This document shows, piece by piece, positions 47,025 through 57,637 of a DNA stretch of 64,000 nt. The DNA lies in NCBI GenBank assembly GCA_025201375.1, contig JAIWZP010000091.1, positions 16,906-80,905 on the forward strand, written 5' to 3'. The DNA comes from Gongronella butleri (Eukaryota > Mucoromycota > Mucoromycetes > Mucorales > Cunninghamellaceae). The notes below the pieces were generated by a model. That model was not told the DNA's origin and did no database searches. It saw only the letters and a list, made by a program, of their open reading frames with translations. How positions within the stretch are numbered: position 1 is the first letter of the stretch; each line of letters begins with the position of its first letter. Position numbers and translations under genes: made by a program.

Positions 47025-48861
47025 ATGGATGGGCTACCAGTCGTCGTTCCCTTTTTGTATCATTTGCATTCATAGACAACTTCTCTAATCAAACTAAAAC
47101 GTATTCATTTGCTTGCAAAAGTCCCTGCTTTTCATCCCAAAAATGCACCAAACCGCACCAATTTGTGATTTTTGGCATTTCAATACTATCCTTCTAGCCC
47201 ACATAACAGCACGATTCGCCTAAGAACGCGAGCTGAAACCTCCAGTGAGTATGTTGAGCAGATTCTGTTGGGATCTCCGCGAGCTGGCCTAGGCGGGGTC
47301 GATTTGGTCCTGCATTTTTAACGCGCATTTCGAGATTGTCCTTTTCGACTTGCTTCAAAACGTCGCAATCGTCGAGTCGCGGCGTGGATCATCCGCTGGT
47401 TCATATTTGAGCTTTGCTTGGCAAGGGCTTCACGAAAAAAAAAGAGAAAGAGCTCATTTTTCGAGTAAATCCAATTTTTTCTTGCCAGCCATACATTGCG
47501 CGACTCCGAAACACGTCTCACGCGGCGCAAAAAAGATGGAAATACCGAGTGGAAAGCAACTTTTTGCTTACCAAAAGTCATCGAGGCGCACAATGCACAA
47601 AGCAAATTTTCGCCGTGGCGAGCCTCCAAATCGAAGATTGAAAATTGAGGTCTTCAGAATGGCGCCAAACTTACACACAAGAAGAAGGCCATTGCCAAAC
47701 CAACAAAAAAGCCAAAAAAGAGAGAGGTCTACCTCCTCATTGTCGAACAATGAGCAATTCTAGATGAAACTTCAAGTGAGAATGGCACGAGGAAAACGCG
47801 CTCCTAGAGCCTCTCTGACGCGTCCACGATCTAGAGCGGCTCCAGTTGCATGAATTTGGTTCTGAACAGACGCGTGTCACTTGAAGCTTGACGCGGTTTC
47901 TCACGTGTCAAAGACTGCCTATGACTTTTAAACCGCGTCCATTCTGCCTGCCACTCGTTTTTTGCAATGATCATCAATAGCCACGTACGTAACAGACGGC
48001 GCTCTTCTTGGTGCGCTTTGTTTCATGGCTCTGTGGCCCATTTTCGTCGACTTTTCCTTGAAGCGAAAAAAAGAAGCAAATCCCATTTTTCGCGAAACCC
48101 AGTTCTTGGACGCTCCTTTTTTATTGCATTTCTGTCGGTTACTAGAGAGTGTTTACCATGTGGTGGAATGGTACGGCGATCTGAGGACCTAAATTTCACT
48201 GTTTTCAGCGCCACGACTGCACCCCTTGGAAAATCCATGATTTTCAAACATGTTGATTGGGGCTCGATCAAACGATCACAATGCCGCGATAGTCAGGTCA
48301 AAAGGTAAATTGGCCGCTATCTTTTCAGAAAAAGATTAAAAACAAGAGGCCAATCTAGCCGTTGTCGAGCATAGTCGAGAGCATTAATAATTTTCACAAA
48401 TTCGTCGCTTGTGCGTTGAATCGTTGATGGGATCGGGGTGAATCTTGCTGTCAGCGATACGGACGCACGTGCTCATCACTTCATCTGCGCTCGGCTAGGG
48501 CCGATGGGTGGACGTTAGCATGCTACCTTAATCAGGTCAAACATTTCAACCCCCATTTTGCTCTGCAAGAGACGCCACAAGTCCGCGGTGTGCCTGGCGT
48601 GAAAAAATAAAGAAGCAGAGCCTCCTTTAGATCATTCATTTAATACGCGTTGCAGACGTCAGCTAGCACTAGACTGCGCTCAGCACGTCTTTTTTTAATG
48701 TTTTTGCCACCAAAAGGAAGCAGCGTTGAAAAACAATGGGGATAATGAGGCCGGTCTAGAAGGCGATGGCTCTTTTTTTTTTTTTTGTGTGTTTTGTATT
48801 ATGTCAAGATGTCTTGAAGAAAGGTTTGTACAAGAGCAAGTGGCTAAAAGCTAATCGTTTT
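47025..48861. other. 1.8 kb gene-free region
   Basis: No supportable gene. Family A copy 3 fills about 47,500-48,250. A 138-codon plus-strand frame at 47,350-47,763 overlaps it but shows no domain. Confidence 0.55.
47500..48250 (+). repeat. dispersed repeat family A, copy 3
   Basis: Same orientation as copies at 1,295-2,075 and 21,955-22,620. Shared blocks: 'cgtggcgagcctcc' near 47,612 (copy 1), 'cagaatggcgccaaac' near 47,655 (copy 2), 'ctgacgcgtcca' near 47,815, 'cacgtgtcaaa' near 47,903, 'ttttcgtcgactt' near 48,043, 'ggcgatctgaggac' from 48,175 and 'cgactgcaccccttgg' from 48,213. Edges are approximate. Confidence 0.75.
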
Positions 48862-50697
48862 TCACAAATCGAGCTTTTTGCTGCCATTGGGCACAAAGGT
48901 CCAGATGACTGAGAGGATTTAAAAGTTGGGGGGAGTGAGTCTGCAGGCGATCTTTAGATTTGTGCATTCCTTACCTTGCATGAGAATGGCGCACGTCAGC
49001 CACGAGAGTGGCATGTATTGGATGCCGAGGACACCGGCCATTTGACCAGAGATGAAAGGGAAGAAGGCCGCACCACCGGCACCAAAACTAACGGATGGGA
49101 AAGGAGGGAGGATCACGCGGGAAATGAGGCTTTGTGGTTTCTCATTTTCTATGACATTGTCCCGCTTTTTCTCTCGATTTTTAGCAAAATGCAAAATGGC
49201 ATGCACTTACGCGGCCATGAACCCAATGGCGGTGGGCTGCATCTTGCGTGGCAGCACCTTGGAAGCGAGCGACACGCAGCAGGGGAAGAAGGGACCAATG
49301 GAAAAGCCGATGAGCCAGAGACCTTTTCAGAAAAAAAAGGAGAATGTTATGTGCTGCGCATTTTTCTGAATTTTTTTCTTTTTAGCCCCTTATTTTTTTG
49401 GGACGTACAGACGGCATCGACGGCGATGATGGGGACAAGATAGATGGCGAGGATGAGTGCTGAGGCGCAGATGGTGAAGATGGTGACGGCGCGTTTTTCG
49501 CCGAGTTTTCCGGCGACCCAACCAAGGATGAGGCGACCGAGACACAAGCCAGCCCAGTAGCCTGAGACGACGCGGCCCATGGCAATGCGGTCGCCGTGGC
49601 GGCCATCCTTGAGGTAAGTGTAAGCCCAGCCGCCAATGCACACCTCGACACCTGCATACACGAGGATGTACGCCGCACCGAGGAGCGTCATGCGGTTGAC
49701 AATGGCACGGCGCGTCAGCGATTTCTGGGCTGCCGCAGGCTTGCGCACATCGGGCGAGTCTGACGCGTCGGACACATCTGTGCTGGACGCGTCAATGGCT
49801 TCGTCGTCATCATGCGTACCCTCCACATCCACTTTCCAAAAGATGATAAGCATCGCAATCAGGTCCAATGTCGCCACAATGAACAAAAACATGTACATCC
49901 CCTTCCATGCCACCTGGTGCGCCATCAAGTACGTCCCCACCAAAGGCGAAATCATCGCGCCCAACCCGTACATGGCTAGGATACACATACACAAAAAAAA
50001 AAAAAAAAAGGGAAAATATTACGTGAGTGACACAAAAGTGGACCACGCGCCGCGCCGTGCACGCCCTGGAACATCATATAAAAAAAAGAGAGGTGTGTAC
50101 CGTGACCAATGTTAAGATTCATGGTGGCCATGGGGACATTGGCCATGTAGACATTGACTCCGCCATCCAGCACACCATAACCGCTGCCAATGAATACCAT
50201 GGCAAAGCACATGATTTCAAACGCGACGCCCTGCATCAGCACCAGATAGGCAAACACAATCGCCGTCCCACCGGCGTACATGGTGCCTTTTTGTCCGAGT
50301 TTGTGCACAAGATAGCCATTGGCCATGGCCGCGCTAAAGAATCCAAACGCACAGCACAAAAACAAGCGCGACACCACGGAATCCGTGATGCCATAATGCT
50401 CTTTCAATTGAGGGATGATCTGAGAAAGAAAAAAAAAGAGGATGCAAAAAAAAAAAGCAGCAAGAAAGCAAGGAGTAAAGATTTTTGACGATTCTTAATG
50501 GGGTGGTTTGGATTGCCATTGACTCATGAACTTACGATGCCTAGGCTACCATCGTTCATGCCCGCGCACAAAAGAATGTAATTGGCAGACAGCAATGGCT
50601 TGACATAGCCCTTGAGGTCTTGCCAGGTATCAGTCTTGCCGGGGCCTTGCTGTTGCTCCAACAAGGGGGTATGTTCATCCATAGCACGATCCGTCAT
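48862..50697 (-). CDS. MFS transporter, fungal Bsc6-like
   Basis: Six exons on the minus strand (50,697-50,536; 50,419-50,101; 49,975-49,409; 49,322-49,211; 49,087-48,975; 48,908-48,862) give 439 residues. The N terminus is MTDRAMDEHTPLLEQQ; the DEHTPLL acidic-dileucine sequence is a likely endosome/vacuole sorting signal. Helices follow in two bundles: MNDGSLGIIIPQLKEHYG, then GYGVLDGGVNVYMAN, then a central acidic loop (DDDEAIDASSTDVSDASDS), then GRVVSGYWAGLCLGRLILGWVAGKLG and WLIGFSIGPFFPCCVSL. The pattern resembles the fungal sugar/H+ MFS group that includes yeast Bsc6; the substrate is unknown. The short last exon ends the chain with FVPNGSKKLDL. All six exons join in phase. Confidence 0.85.
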
Positions 50698-50957
50698 GGC
50701 AGGTGGATGATGAAAATTGAGAGGGGGCGAAAACGAAAAAAAAGGAAAGAAAGAAAGAAAAAAAAAAGGGACGACACACGGGGCAAAGCAAGAAATAGAA
50801 AAAAAAGCTGCCCGCTTACACAATTGGTGCCCTTTTTTTTTGTGAGCCGATGGAGGATGAACCTAAAATGCAAATGCCGCCAGTCCGGGAATGTAAAAAA
50901 AAAAGGCGGTAAACCTTGATTTTGTATTTTGTTTATAGAAATGCGGGGGAAAATTTT

Positions 50958-52032
50958 CTAATAGTCATCATCGTCGTCGTCACCATGGTCATCGTCCTTG
51001 TACTGATAGATGGGTAAACTGGAAGAGTCGCTCGTCTTGATAAAGAGGGACCGCAGATTGTCGATGCCGCCGGGCAGGCCTGCGAGAAGATCGGGCAATG
51101 CCTTGCGGATGTTGTCAAACGCTTGATCTGGCGTGTGTGTCGACATGGCGATTTTCACAGCGCTAATTACAAAATAGAAGCAAAGCGGGGTCGTCAATTA
51201 GGTTTCAGTCAACATTTTTTTTCTTCTTTTCTCCTTTTACCATGTTGAGCCCTTGCGATAATCCATCAGCGTCGTGTGCACGACGCGAATGATCTCTTTT
51301 TGCAAGTCAGGCTGGTCCAAGTCGATGTAGGTGGGCCGACTAGCACCAAAAAAAAAAAAAAAGGGAGTGAGCCAATGGCACAACACGTGTTCATCTCTCG
51401 CTGTTGCCATCAGCCACAGCGCGTCATGGACGTCATGATCCACCCCCGTGGTGGACTGTTTTTTTCCTCCGCGATAACATACCATTCTTTGTAGAATTTG
51501 CCTAGCGACTTGCTGAGAACGCGCGCCAGACGCTTGTCGGCGAGAAACACGTCATACTTGTCGAGCAGCTCCTTTGCCTGGCTCTTGCGGAACTTTGACA
51601 GGCCAATCACATTATGGATGCCTTTTGCTTTCTTTTGTGCAAGCAAATCCTTGATCTTTTGCTGCGGATCGCGTGAAAACAGGCAGCGCCGCGTGCCGGC
51701 CTGCTGAATCGCGTGCTTGATGGGGCTTTTTAAAAAACGAATGAGCGTGAATGGCTGCCCACTGGAGCAAAATACCAAAACTTACAGAACGACAGGCGGC
51801 GATTCACGTATCCTGACAATGTCACGCATGGTGTGGACCATGAGCCACACGGCCTCGGGCTGATCAGGCTGTTGCTTGTGGATATGAGCGTACAGGGCCT
51901 TTACAGACTGACGCGCCTAGAAACGACAAATTGAACGGGTGTGAGCTCGCTATGGACGCCTTTGCGCATTGAATTCGCGGTCTTATTTCACACGCCTTTT
52001 ACCTTTTTCTCGTCAATAGCAAGGACGTCCAT
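50958..52032 (-). CDS. ribosomal-L1-domain nucleolar protein (Utp30/RSL1D1-like)
   Basis: Five exons on the minus strand (52,032-52,003; 51,916-51,786; 51,725-51,483; 51,339-51,241; 51,162-50,958) give 235 residues. The ribosomal L1 fold is seen as ELLDKYDVFLADKRLARVL, LGKFYKECRPTYIDLDQPDL, STCAVKIAMSTHTPDQAFDN and LRSLFIKTSDSSSLPIY. Proteins with this layout (Utp30, Cic1, RSL1D1) act in ribosome assembly in the nucleolus. The tail is acidic (KDDDHGDDDDDDY). It is divergent from RPB8, ATG to ATG 187 bases apart. An inverted second copy in the right arm (63,090 onward) has a one-base deletion in exon 2. The gene lies at the outer end of the left arm. Confidence 0.85.
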
Positions 52033-52219
52033 GAGTTACAAAAAAAAAAAAAAAAGAGCGCAGCAGGAAAAAAAGGCAAAAAAAAAGTGCACAATGCAAA
52101 AAGTGGTGTCGGCAGCCCGCCCCGCGGCCCAGTGGCTTTTTTTATCATTTTTCAACCCAGCCCTGCCTAGGTTTTTCTCCCTCTTTCTCTTCTCGTTTCT
52201 TTGATTGAATCGTTTTACT
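52033..52219. promoter_or_regulatory. shared divergent promoter of the L1-domain gene and RPB8
   Basis: The 187 bases between the two ATGs must carry both promoters. It contains an A run beside the L1-gene start and a pyrimidine tract beside RPB8. No clear TATA box is seen. The mirror copy lies at 62,904-63,089. Confidence 0.5.
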
Positions 52220-52861
52220 ATGGCCGAAGACAATATCCTTTTCCAAGATATCTTTGATGTCAAGGACGTGAATCCCAACGGCAAGCGCTTTGACCGCGGT
52301 AAGAAAAGCATGCATGGCGCAACGGATATGCGCGCGATGGGGACGGTATTGACCCCATTTTTCTCTTTTCTCGGGATTTCTAGTGTCGCGCGTGCTTGCT
52401 CGGTCCGAGAACTACGAAATGGAGCTGACGTTGGATATCAACAGTGAGCTGTATCCCGTGGAAATTGCAGAAAAGGTGTCGTTTGTGCTTGCGAGCAGCC
52501 TGGCGCTCGACAGCTCGGGTGTGTCCGACACCCGCGAGAGCTGGCGCGAGCGCGCGCCTGGTGAACACGACTTGAGTGACGAGTACGAGTACGTCATGTA
52601 TGGCAAGGTCTATCGCTACGAGGACGCCGCCGGCACTGCAAGCAACCTCGCCAGCGGCCAAAAAGTGTAAGTGATTTATTAGGTTTTTTTTTTTTGTTTT
52701 TTTGTTGTTTTTACGCATTTAAACCTCATGTACGCGCGTTTTTATCCTCTAGGTCCGTGTACGCCTCGTTTGGTGGTTTGCTCATGTGCTTGGAGGGCGA
52801 CTTTAGACACTTGCAAAAGATCACTGTCGGCGAAAACATCTATTTGCTGATGCGAAAGTAA
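52220..52861 (+). CDS. RPB8: RNA polymerase I, II and III shared subunit RPB8 (RPABC3), left-arm copy
   Basis: A small OB-fold subunit common to all three nuclear RNA polymerases. Exons 52,220-52,298, 52,384-52,666 and 52,753-52,861 give 156 residues (yeast 146). The start ILFQDIFDVKDVNPNGKRFD, the middle ENYEMELTLDINSELYPVE, the segment YEYVMYGKVYRYED and the end LLMCLEGDFRHLQKI ... YLLMRK are diagnostic. This copy is intact. The right-arm copy lacks one G in exon 2 (at the GCCGCCGGCAC site near 52,626-52,636), which shifts the frame before the conserved end. A polyadenylation signal follows at 53,034. Confidence 0.96.
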
Positions 52862-53033
52862 TACGTCTACTTTTTGTCTTGCTTTGTCTACCCCCCAATT
52901 ATTACTAGAAAGATCGTTATTTTCTGTCTGTTCTTTTCTTTTTTTTTTTTTATCTTGCTTTTGCTGTAAATAGTCTGCCCCATCATGGATTTCCCCCCTT
53001 TTCACCCTCTTTTCGTCGTTGCATCCTTTTGCC

Positions 53034-53039
53034 AATAAA
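53034..53039 (+). terminator. polyadenylation signal of RPB8
   Basis: AATAAA lies about 170 bases after the RPB8 stop. Confidence 0.45.
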
Positions 53040-53953
53040 TGATACACACTCTTCATTCAACCACGCCGTGTGCATTCCTCCGTCGCTCTTTGACATGATT
53101 TGACGCGACGCGGACCCCGTGATCACAGGGAGACGCGTTTCATACAATTACCCAATTCAGCATCTGTTGAAGCCATCCGATTTTTTTCCGCTCTCATACA
53201 GTATACCCTCGGCTAGGCAAGACATTGGAGGTCGTTCAAATCCATCAATACATGTTATATTTATCTGTAAATGTCCTAGATAATAGGCTGTATCTATCCT
53301 GTCAAAAAGCAGGGAACAAGGGTGTCCCCTACATTTAGGCGGATTGGTGCGCTTCACCCCACCCCGCGGGATGCGATGTCCAGCAAAAATCAACCGGTCA
53401 TCAGTTGTTCAATTGACCAAAAACTGAACATGTGGTTATGACCCACCTCCATTGGCATGACGGAACGCGTCGTAAACGATGATTCCGCCCATTTGCTTCG
53501 AAGCTTTATGGTAAGAGTCATGCTTGCCATATGAAAGACAAGCAACCCTAATATCATAAACGCCGGATTTTTCGCGTTTTTCGCACATTGCAGACCTTTT
53601 TTTGGCAACACAGCCCTCTTACGATGCAGTAGTCGTGTATCATACGGCACTAAATGGAGTGCCTCATTGAATGCAATTTCAGTGCTGGCTCGGAAGCACG
53701 AAAGGTCCAAATTCCATACCGTAAAAACACAAAGAAAGACCACCGAAACCCCAATTATTTTCACATTTTGCGCGTCTTTTTTCTTCCTATTTGCCGTTTT
53801 GCCCCAATACTGTACCTTCTCAAGTACTGTATCATACAAGCTGGACAGTGATGAGATCTCAAAATTTGCAACAAAATTACTGTACCTGTAGGAAACGAAA
53901 CATTATTGTGATGCCCAAAGATAAAAAAAGTACGTAAAAAGACACAAAAAACC

Positions 53954-54274
53954 TGTTTTTCGATTTTTGCCGGCCAGCTGTGCCTCCAGAAATTTTTTTA
54001 CAGCCTACTTGCCCGCTAATGAAAAATGCGTCATGGCATAAACTACGGTCCACCAGTGCTCACGACGGACTCGCCCGATTTTTCTGGACTCAAAAATGTC
54101 AAAAACCTCATATTTGTACCGTTTTGCGTTCATTTGGCCATCTGCATGGTCGACCTCGCTCAAAAACAACCGCATCGAATTCAGCGCAAAATTTACAACA
54201 AAAAACTTAAAACGCGAAAGCGCTACGACCACTTTTGAAAAATTCAGGGTCACTCAGGGTCACACATTTCAATC
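53954..54274 (-). repeat. dispersed repeat family B, left-arm copy
   Basis: Reverse-complement match to 12,451-12,780, and mirror image of the right-arm copy at 60,850-61,170. It differs from the right-arm copy by one G in a G run (CAGGG here, CAGGGG equivalent there) near 54,245-54,250. Confidence 0.8.
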
Positions 54275-56063
54275 TCAGAAAATGCCAAATTTGGAATTTT
54301 TCGAACTCCGAGTGATCAATGCATCCCAAACAGGTAAATCCGACAATTTGCTATTGGCAGACAAAATGGCAGCACGTCGCCCGAACTTGAGAAAAATGCC
54401 CAAAGAGTGACGCATGAACGGCGATCGGCTGAGAAAGTTGCCTACTTTGGGCAAGATTTTTTTGCAAAAATTTAAGGTTTGACACTTCCAAATTAAGGTG
54501 GTGGATTATTGCATGGAATTTTTATTCTTTTTTACGGTATTTTTTATTTTATGATACTGTACGTAGTCGTCGATTGAGACAGACTCAGTCAACTTTCCAT
54601 CAAAAAATCTTCTCTCTGCCTCCTACCCCTTTTTTTCCAGCCAATCTTCTTTTTTTTCTGCCCCTGCCTGATCCCTTTCAATCGCCTTTTGAATCCCACG
54701 CGCTATTGCACCCCTTTTTTTCTTTTTTTACTTCTCTCTCTCCATTTTTTTACGCTCCCGGTCAAGCCTGTACCGACAGCACTCCTCCCTTCTCTTGCCT
54801 CTTAGTTTTTTAAAGAAGCATTCGAGACTTTTGCCCTGCACTTTCTGCTGGTAAAGAGCAGTCGTGCATCTCCCCCACACACCCAATAGCGCTATCCCTT
54901 TCCTTGGTTTGTCCAGGACTTACCAATCGGACCACGAGACCTGCTTTTACCTGCTGTAATCGCTGCACTACAGAGAGGGAAAGTTAGGACTCATAGAAAG
55001 CATTTTCTATTCAAATTTTACAAGCTTTCTAATTTTTTTCTATTTGCTCTCTTTGAAATGGCCAAAGTGCATAGAAGTCAGAGCGGCTTGGGATTCTATT
55101 CAACTTATATGACACCTGCGCTCATAGAATGCTTGGTCTAAAATTAGTCAGCAGCGCACGTTGTATGAAAAGCGTGTAAATCGGCAGTTGTTGAGTGAAT
55201 CAAAGTCTAACTCTGGGATTTTTTTGCAATTGCTTGGGGTCTTTCCTCTAAGTCTCGCCATTGGTGGTGAGGAATGCTCAAAATACTCCCAAAAAAACTC
55301 GCTCCTCATAGAATGTTTTGTCTTTGAAAAAATTGTGTCCCCATGGAATGATGATGCTTTTCCTTTTATTTTTTTTGCCATTTTTGCCTCGAATTTGCTG
55401 TTACCTGTATGTTTTTGCAAACGAGCATCTTCCCGTTAGCCTGAAAATGCGTGCGCTTAGCCGCAGACATGCCTTATTAGGCAGGTGCGTATCGCTCGCT
55501 CGCTGATAAAAAAAGTGTGCAAAAGCTGCAGCGATTGAGAGATGATTCAGGCACTGCTACTCTACGCACCACGGCACACCCGCGATTCATAGCTCATATA
55601 AAAGAGCTTTTAACAGCTAATGTCTTATGTGAATTACAGGTTGTTTCGTTGAGCCTACATGAGTGGGCGACGCAAAAAGTTGGCAAAAAGTTGGCAAAAG
55701 TTGACAAAAAGCCGGAAGATTGGTTTTGAGACATAATACGCAGAATAAACGTACAGCTACTACACGTCTGCAATGACAAATGGATCATGTAAAAAGAGAA
55801 TGGGGTATAAAATTTAAATATTTTTGCACAAGTCTACGTGTGAATGGTATTTGCAAATAAATTCCAGCTCGTCTTTTTTTTTTTGTGCGCCTTTTTTTTG
55901 AGCATCAGTCTGCAGAAAAGAGCAATTGTTCATTTCACGGTAAATTGCAGTAAACAATGAAAAGGATGCTTGGGAAACGCCAAAAAAAAATAAAAAAAAA
56001 ATAAAAAAAGATCGCTTACGTGTCAAATATGGATCAAGTTTTTTACCGTCAAGATGGAGAAAT

Positions 56064-56116
56064 TAGTATATGTGGTAGACACTGTGCGTTCCACCAACCT
56101 GGCGCGAGTTCGAGAC
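56064..56116 (+). ncRNA. possible tRNA-like / SINE-type pol III element
   Basis: TAGTATATGTGG (56,064-56,075) resembles a tRNA A box with one mismatch, and GTTCGAGAC (56,108-56,116) fits the B box GWTCRANNC exactly. The spacing is about 44 bases, as in tRNA genes, and a T run follows downstream. I could not fold it into a cloverleaf, because the acceptor and anticodon stems do not pair. So it is a relic or SINE-like element at best. Its mirror copy is at about 59,006-59,059. Confidence 0.3.
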
Positions 56117-56273
56117 TCAGCTTTTGAGTTTCTTTTTTTGCACTTTTCGAGTTTGAGCACAGCATAATAATGCTCTCTTTTTTTTTGGTTTGGTGTCTCA
56201 CCACCCCGCCATGCAAAGTGAATATCAATGTCACCGCTCTTTTTGGTTTTTGGATGTGAAAATCAAGGCATTT

Positions 56274-57487
56274 TTATTTTTTTTGTCTATCCTTGCGGAC
56301 CCAGGCCGGCTGCGCAGTGATGTCAATCTTTTTCAACGACACGGTGCGCAACTTGAGGTCGCCTCCTCTTTTGGTCTTGGCGGCTTCGTCAAGGCGCGCC
56401 AAAATAAGGTTGCACTATCATGAAAGGAGAAAAAGTAAATAAAAAAATGACCAGAAACAACAGGATGATGATGCGTCTCGTTAGTTTTTTCTTACGCGGT
56501 CGCTGCGGTCCTTGGGGCGCCTGGTCTTGAATTGCGCATTGGGCCTCTCGGGAGGGCCGTCGTCCTCGTCGCTGGACATATAATGGACGGTTTGGACGAA
56601 GGCTTTCACCTGGGCCACTTTAACGCCAAAATCGCGTTGAAAGGGCTCCAGGTGACCGGCCGCCAGGATAATGCGGTCCAGGCCCCGCGTGCGCCTTTCC
56701 GATTTCTATTGTAGAAAATGCAAGATCAATCAATATCAAAACCAGCATACTGTAAAAAAGTGTTGTTGATGTGTGCGGATAAATTTTTTTGAGGATGGAG
56801 CGTGTTTACAGATTTTTTCCGGCCTTGGATTTGGGGTTCGGACAGCCTCTTTCGCGGCGGCGGCAGGGTCTGTGGCATTCTTCACCTCTTTTTTCAGGTT
56901 GTTGAGACGCGATCGCAACTTGGGCTTGATCATGCTCAATATGGCCGAGCTGTATTCGACGCGATCGCGTCTCGGCGCAGCAACCTTCAGCGGCTGGCCT
57001 GGCCTGGTGCCATTGACAAGCGGATGCTTGCCAAAATGGCTCATCAGCCTCTCCTGCAAGTGGTCCCGCGTCGCCTTGTTGCGCTTGTCGCTCATTGGCG
57101 CCTTCAAGTTCCACGTGCGCGCTTTGCCCGTGCTGCGCCTCTGCCTCTGCCTCAAACAAGCGCAGCTTGTTCTAATTGATACAACAATAATAAAAGATCA
57201 GTTTAAGAATCATCCTTGTCTTCTTATTTTGCGCCATAACTTACACTGATTTTGATTTTCAGCAGCGCACTACACCTTTGCTGCGCTGGAGATCCTCGAG
57301 GGTGGGCAGCGAGTAGCCGGTGTTGTCGTTGCGAGGAGGAGCAGTGAATCCTCTCAACGGCACACGAGCATCATCTTCATCATTCTCCTCATCATCCTCC
57401 TCATCATCCTCATCATCACTATCCTCATCATCACCATCCTCATCATCATCACTATCCTCATCATCACTATTCTCCTCATCATCATCA
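56274..57487 (-). pseudogene. unnamed acidic gene, left-arm copy, frame broken
   Basis: Reverse-complement counterpart of the gene at 57,638-58,850. Relative to that copy it has at least three one-base indels in coding sequence: a missing T near 57,268 (giving VRC-stop instead of VRLLK), an extra C near 57,127-57,129 and an extra G near 56,832-56,836. So the reading frame is broken while the other copy is open. The 5' part is cut by the palindrome junction, within a GAT-repeat run. These breaks may be sequence errors rather than decay. Confidence 0.6.
57360..57487 (-). repeat. GAT/GAG trinucleotide repeat at the palindrome junction, left side
   Basis: Imperfect (GAT/GAG)n on the minus strand encodes an Asp/Glu run. 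It forms the inner end of the left arm and pairs with 57,638-57,760. Confidence 0.85.
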
Positions 57488-57637
57488 ATCGTCGTCATCA
57501 TCGCAAGCTATTCCTGTTGTTGTCAACAACGAGCATCGTCATGGCTCTTCTTTTGAGACCGCAGCCAAGGACAGCGACGAAGATGAGGGCTCCTCCTCCT
57601 CGTCTTCTGACAGCAACGACGACGACGATGAGGATGG
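57488..57637. other. 150-base spacer (loop) between the inverted arms
   Basis: This unpaired sequence lies between the two arms. In the + frame continuing into the right-arm gene it reads Ser/His-rich sequence, then QAIPVVVNNEHRHGSSFE and an acidic/Ser run. The first stretch may be real 5' coding sequence of the acidic gene. No ATG in this frame was found upstream within the spacer. Confidence 0.7.

Larger units (their letters stand above)
52862..56273. other. 3.4 kb gene-free part of the left arm
   Basis: No recognisable gene. A 149-codon minus frame at 53,390-53,839, overlapped by a 78-codon frame, has no domain. Repeat family B lies at 53,954-54,274. Short recurring motifs include TACTGTA (near 53,807, 53,837, 53,880 and 54,554) and CTCATAGAA (near 54,990, 55,121 and 55,306). 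A pol-III-like box pair is at 56,064-56,116. Confidence 0.5.
51120..57487 (+). repeat. left arm of a giant inverted repeat
   Basis: This arm of about 6.37 kb reappears in reverse complement at 57,638-64,000. Positions pair so that the two coordinates sum to about 115,120-115,125. It contains most of the L1-domain gene, RPB8, a 3.4 kb gene-free stretch and the acidic unnamed gene. In the stretches I compared there were no substitutions, only single-base indels. The outer limit is set by the window end, not by loss of match, so the true arm may be longer. Confidence 0.95.

Noticed and set aside
53157..53839. Two overlapping minus-strand frames (149 and 78 codons) in the left arm, mirrored in the right arm
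   Set aside because: No domain or compositional sign of coding; duplication in the mirror arm is not evidence of selection because the arms are near-identical throughout.
57320..57556. Ser-rich plus-strand frame through the GAT repeats at the axis
   Set aside because: It is the antisense reading of the acidic repeat of the left-arm gene.
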